A program made the translations under genes and the position numbers. A stretch of DNA of 64,000 nucleotides from the NCBI RefSeq assembly GCF_008710155.1, contig NZ_VYPZ01000011.1:1-64000 (forward strand), read 5' to 3'. Below, piece after piece: positions 61,165-64,000 of this stretch. This stretch comes from Sphingobium limneticum. Lineage in GTDB: Bacteria; Pseudomonadota; Alphaproteobacteria; Sphingomonadales; Sphingomonadaceae. Positions within the stretch are counted from its first letter, which is position 1. Each line of letters opens with the position of its first letter. The notes beneath the pieces were generated by a model. It ran no database searches. It saw only the letters and a program-made list of their open reading frames with translations, and was not told the DNA's origin.

Positions 61165-62969
61165 CCGATGCCATCCATGTCGCGGTGAAGGATCTGTGCG
61201 TCACCGCGCGCAATGCCAAGGGCGAGACGTTTCCGATCGTCAGCGGCATCGACTTCGCACTGAAGCGCGGTGAGGTGCTGGCGCTGATCGGCGAAAGCGG
61301 ATCGGGCAAGACGACGATCGCGCTGACGCTGCTGGGCCATGCCCGGCCCGGCGCGACGATCGCGGGCGGCTCCATTCGCGTGGGTGATGCGGAGATCACG
61401 ACGCTGGACCGGCCTGCGCTGGCGCAACTGCGCGGCAACCGCATCGCCTATATCGCGCAGAGCGCGGCGTCGGCCTTCAACCCGTCGCGCACGATCATGG
61501 ATCAGGTGATCGAACCGGCGATGATCCATGGCCTGATGCCCCGCGCCACGGCAGAGGCGAAGGCGGTCGAGCTGTTCCGCGCGCTCGCCCTGCCCTTCCC
61601 CGACACGATCGGCGCGCGATACCCGCACCAGCTGTCGGGCGGGCAATTGCAGCGGCTGATGGCCGCGATGGCGCTCATCACCGATCCCGAACTGGTCATC
61701 TTGGACGAACCGACGACGGCGCTGGACGTCACCACCCAGATCGAAGTGCTGCGCGCGTTCAAGGCCGTGGTGCTGGAGCGCGGCGCGACTGCCATTTATG
61801 TCTCGCACGACCTGGCCGTGGTGGCGCAGATGGCCGACCAGATCGTCGTCCTCAATCAAGGTCGCATTCGCGAAGCCGGCGGAGCGGCGCAAATCCTGCA
61901 TCGTCCGGCGGACGACTATACGAAAACGCTGATGGCCGCAGCCCGGCCCGCGATCCGCCCGACGCCGGTGAAGGCCGACATTCCCGCCGCGCCGCTGCTG
62001 GAAATCCGGGGCATGACGGCGGGCTATGGCAAGATCGGCAAGGATGGCCGGCCGCGCATACCGGTGCTGCGCGACATCAACCTGACGATCGAGCGTGGCG
62101 CGACGCTGGGCGTGATCGGCGAAAGCGGGTCGGGCAAGTCCACCATCGCGCGCGTCATCGCCGGCCTGCTGCCCCCGGCAAGCGGGCAGGTGCTGCTGGA
62201 CGGCGAGCCGCTGCCGCCCGGATTGCAGGGGCGCAGCCGCGAACAGTTCCGCCGTATCCAGCTGGTGTTTCAGAATGCAGACACGGCGCTCAATCCCGCG
62301 CATAGCGTGGGGCAAATATTGCAGCGTCCGCTGGCCTTTTATCATGGTTTGAAGGGCAATGCCGTGCGGATGCGCGTGGCGGAATTGCTGGACCTCATCC
62401 GCTTACCGGTCGCGTTGATCGACCGGCCGATCGGTGGACTTTCCGGCGGGCAGAAGCAGCGCATCAACCTGGCGCGCGCGCTGGCGGCCGACCCGCAGCT
62501 CATATTGTGCGACGAGGTCACGTCGGCGCTGGACACGGTGGTCGGCGCGGCGATCCTGGACCTGATGGCGGATCTGCGCCGCGATCTGGGCATCGCGACC
62601 ATGTTCATCAGCCATGATATTTCCACGGTGCGCGCCATTTGCGACGATATATTGGTGCTCTATGCCGGCACCATGGTCGAAACCGGGCCGCGCGCCGCCT
62701 TCCAGTCCAGCCCCTTCCACCCCTATACCGATCTGCTGATCGGATCGGTGCCGGAAATGCGCGCGGGTTGGCTGGAGGAAAGCCATGCCGGTGCCGCGCC
62801 CCCGCCGATCGGCCCGGCCGGCGACCATCCCGACCTCTGCCGCTTCCTGCCGCGCTGCGCCGCACGGGTGGAGGGTCTGTGCAACACCACCCCGCCGCCC
62901 CGCCATCCGCTGGCAAAGGGCAGCCGTATATTATGCCATCATGGAGATGAAAGATTGATCGCGTCATGA
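61161..62969 (+). CDS. ABC transporter ATPase, fused DppD-DppF
   Basis: A 602-aa protein with two complete ATPase domains: Walker A GESGSGKTTI and signature LSGGQLQR in the first, GESGSGKSTI and LSGGQKQR in the second, each with a Walker B (VILDEPTTAL; LILCDEVTSAL). A C-terminal region with CRFLPRCAARVEGLC fits the oligopeptide ATPase tail. The fusion of DppD and DppF is common in opine and peptide systems. Confidence 0.94.
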   Translation: MTDAIHVAVKDLCVTARNAKGETFPIVSGIDFALKRGEVLALIGESGSGKTTIALTLLGHARPGATIAGGSIRVGDAEITTLDRPALAQLRGNRIAYIAQSAASAFNPSRTIMDQVIEPAMIHGLMPRATAEAKAVELFRALALPFPDTIGARYPHQLSGGQLQRLMAAMALITDPELVILDEPTTALDVTTQIEVLRAFKAVVLERGATAIYVSHDLAVVAQMADQIVVLNQGRIREAGGAAQILHRPADDYTKTLMAAARPAIRPTPVKADIPAAPLLEIRGMTAGYGKIGKDGRPRIPVLRDINLTIERGATLGVIGESGSGKSTIARVIAGLLPPASGQVLLDGEPLPPGLQGRSREQFRRIQLVFQNADTALNPAHSVGQILQRPLAFYHGLKGNAVRMRVAELLDLIRLPVALIDRPIGGLSGGQKQRINLARALAADPQLILCDEVTSALDTVVGAAILDLMADLRRDLGIATMFISHDISTVRAICDDILVLYAGTMVETGPRAAFQSSPFHPYTDLLIGSVPEMRAGWLEESHAGAAPPPIGPAGDHPDLCRFLPRCAARVEGLCNTTPPPRHPLAKGSRILCHHGDERLIAS

Positions 62970-63271
62970 GCCGGTTCGTGCGCCTGGGCGAAACCGATCG
63001 CCCCTCCGTTGCCCTGCATGTCGACGGCGCGCCCATCGAGGCGCTGGAAGGCGACACGCTGATGGTCGCGCTGCTGAGCGCGGGCGACCGGCTGCGCCAG
63101 AGCGAGTTCGGGCCGGAAAAGCGCGCCGGCTTCTGCCTGATGGGCGCTTGTCAGGATTGCTGGGTGTGGACCGAAAGCGGCGATCGCCTGCGCGCCTGTT
63201 CCACGCTGGCAGCATCGGGCCAGCGCATATTGACCAGCCAGCCGGGGGCATCATGGCCAAACCACGTATAA
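62966..63271 (+). CDS. (2Fe-2S)-binding small subunit, HcnA/opine-oxidase-like
   Basis: A 101-aa ferredoxin-like protein with Cys57, Cys62, Cys65 and Cys78 in the pattern C-x4-C-x2-C-x12-C, as in HcnA and the small subunits of opine, hydroxyproline or sarcosine oxidases. Its ATG overlaps the ATPase stop. Its stop overlaps the next gene by 19 bases. Confidence 0.87.
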   Translation: MSRFVRLGETDRPSVALHVDGAPIEALEGDTLMVALLSAGDRLRQSEFGPEKRAGFCLMGACQDCWVWTESGDRLRACSTLAASGQRILTSQPGASWPNHV

Positions 63272-64000
63272 TTATCGTCGGCGCCGGGCCGTCGGGCACG
63301 CGCGCGGCGGAGGCCTGCGTAGCGGCCGGCATCCGCCCGATCGTCATCGACGAAGGCCGGCGCGACGGCGGACAGATTTATCGCCGCCAGCCGGACAATT
63401 TCACCCGCCCCTATGAGAAACTCTACGGCACCGAGGCCGGGCGAGCGAAGGCCCTGCACGAGACGTTCGACGGGCTGAAGGGCGCGATCGACTATCGGCC
63501 CGAAACGTTGGTGTGGAATATCGCCGCCGGACAGCTGTGGACCGCGAGCGGCACCGTGCAGGAGGCCATCCCGTTCGACGCGCTGTTGCTCTGCACCGGC
63601 GCGACCGATCGGCTGATGCCGGTCAAGGGCTGGAACCTTGCCGGCGCCTATAGTCTTGGTGGATCGCAGGTGGCCTTGAAAAGCCAGGCCGTGTCGATCG
63701 GGCACAAGGTCCTGTTCATGGGCTCCGGGCCTTTGCTCTATCTGGTCGCCAGCCAATATGTGGAGGCCGGGGCGGATGTCGCGGCGGTGCTGGATACGTC
63801 ACCTTTCTCCGCGCGGCTGAAGGCGCTGCCGGACCTGCTGGCGATGCCGTCCGTGCTGTGGAACGGCGTGGCGCTGACCCGGACGCTCAAGCGCGCGGGC
63901 GTCACTGTGCAGCATGGCGTGACGCCGGTGGAGATCATGGGCGACGTGGAAAGCGGCGTCGACGGGGTGCGGTTCCGCACCGCCTCCGGTCGCGAAGAGA
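63253..64000 (+). CDS. NAD(P)/FAD-dependent oxidoreductase, HcnB/opine oxidase A-like, cut by the window edge
   Basis: An open frame of at least 249 aa from the ATG at 63253, still open at the right edge. It starts MAKPRIIIVGAGPSGTRAAEACV (read as FAD motif GAGPSGTRAAEA), then DEGRRDGGQIYRR and LLLCTGATDRLMPVKGW, and a second dinucleotide site GSGPLLYLVASQYVEAGA. This is typical of HcnB/OoxA/LhpB-like subunits. It overlaps the 2Fe-2S gene. With the DAO-family protein it would form the dehydrogenase that works on the imported compound. Confidence 0.88.
   Translation, partial: MAKPRIIIVGAGPSGTRAAEACVAAGIRPIVIDEGRRDGGQIYRRQPDNFTRPYEKLYGTEAGRAKALHETFDGLKGAIDYRPETLVWNIAAGQLWTASGTVQEAIPFDALLLCTGATDRLMPVKGWNLAGAYSLGGSQVALKSQAVSIGHKVLFMGSGPLLYLVASQYVEAGADVAAVLDTSPFSARLKALPDLLAMPSVLWNGVALTRTLKRAGVTVQHGVTPVEIMGDVESGVDGVRFRTASGREE

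Noticed and set aside
1..64000. tRNA, rRNA or insertion sequences
   Set aside because: No cloverleaf, rRNA stretch, transposase motif or terminal repeats were seen by reading; a covariance-model scan would be needed to exclude small RNAs.

Overview
The window reads as a chromosomal segment of a GC-rich alphaproteobacterium of the Sphingomonadales, most likely a Sphingobium/Novosphingobium-type aromatic degrader. This is inferred from the large TonB-dependent receptors, a lignostilbene-dioxygenase-type enzyme, a LigM/DesA-type O-demethylase, the NodT-type efflux channel and the REP-like repeats. It is not proved by any rRNA or marker gene. No tRNA, rRNA, CRISPR array, transposase or phage gene was seen.

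Layout. (1) 1-8000: a phenylpropanoid block with an aldehyde dehydrogenase plus DoxX-like protein, a TetR regulator divergent from a VanA-like Rieske oxygenase, a TonB receptor and a carotenoid-oxygenase-family enzyme (lignostilbene dioxygenase or isoeugenol monooxygenase type). (2) 8036-17320: the late cobalamin pathway, read leftward as btuB, membrane protein, DUF1636, cobT, cobC, cobS, cobD, cbiB, cobU behind one cobalamin riboswitch, with cobB and a TetR gene just upstream. (3) 17320-26808: an oxidation block with a NmrA-like reductase, PQQ alcohol dehydrogenase fused to cytochrome c, GMC oxidoreductase, NTF2-fold protein, Tat-exported protein, cytochrome c, 4-cresol-dehydrogenase/eugenol-hydroxylase-type flavoprotein and feruloyl-CoA hydratase-lyase. 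(4) 26821-34185: an RND efflux operon with its TetR regulator. (5) 34326-43462: a core-MetE-like protein coupled to an NTF2-fold protein, an IclR regulator, a THF-type aryl O-demethylase, an alpha/beta hydrolase, a second Rieske oxygenase and two MFS transporters. (6) 43478-50592: MarR, two NTF2-fold proteins, SDR, DUF3237, NDP-forming acyl-CoA synthetase (FerA-like), MarR and aldehyde dehydrogenase (vanillin-dehydrogenase-like). (7) 50852-64000: a DUF1624 membrane protein, a siderophore-type TonB receptor, then a 2-hydroxyacid dehydrogenase, HAD dehalogenase, amine/amino-acid oxidase, peptide-type ABC importer and an opine-oxidase-like Fe-S/FAD pair that runs off the right edge.

How the genes fit together (inference). 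Eugenol-type phenols would be hydroxylated by the flavoprotein-cytochrome pair. The alcohol and aldehyde would be oxidised by the PQQ, GMC and aldehyde dehydrogenases. Ferulate would be activated by the FerA-like ligase and split to vanillin plus acetyl-CoA by the hydratase-lyase. Isoeugenol or lignostilbene would be cleaved directly to vanillin. Vanillin would be oxidised to vanillate, then demethylated by Rieske oxygenase or by THF-dependent methyl transfer. Methyl-THF and the B12 operon would link this to C1 metabolism. A 12-16 bp palindrome with core TAACGNTCGTTA recurs seven times, always upstream of genes of this set, so most of the blocks appear to form one regulon.
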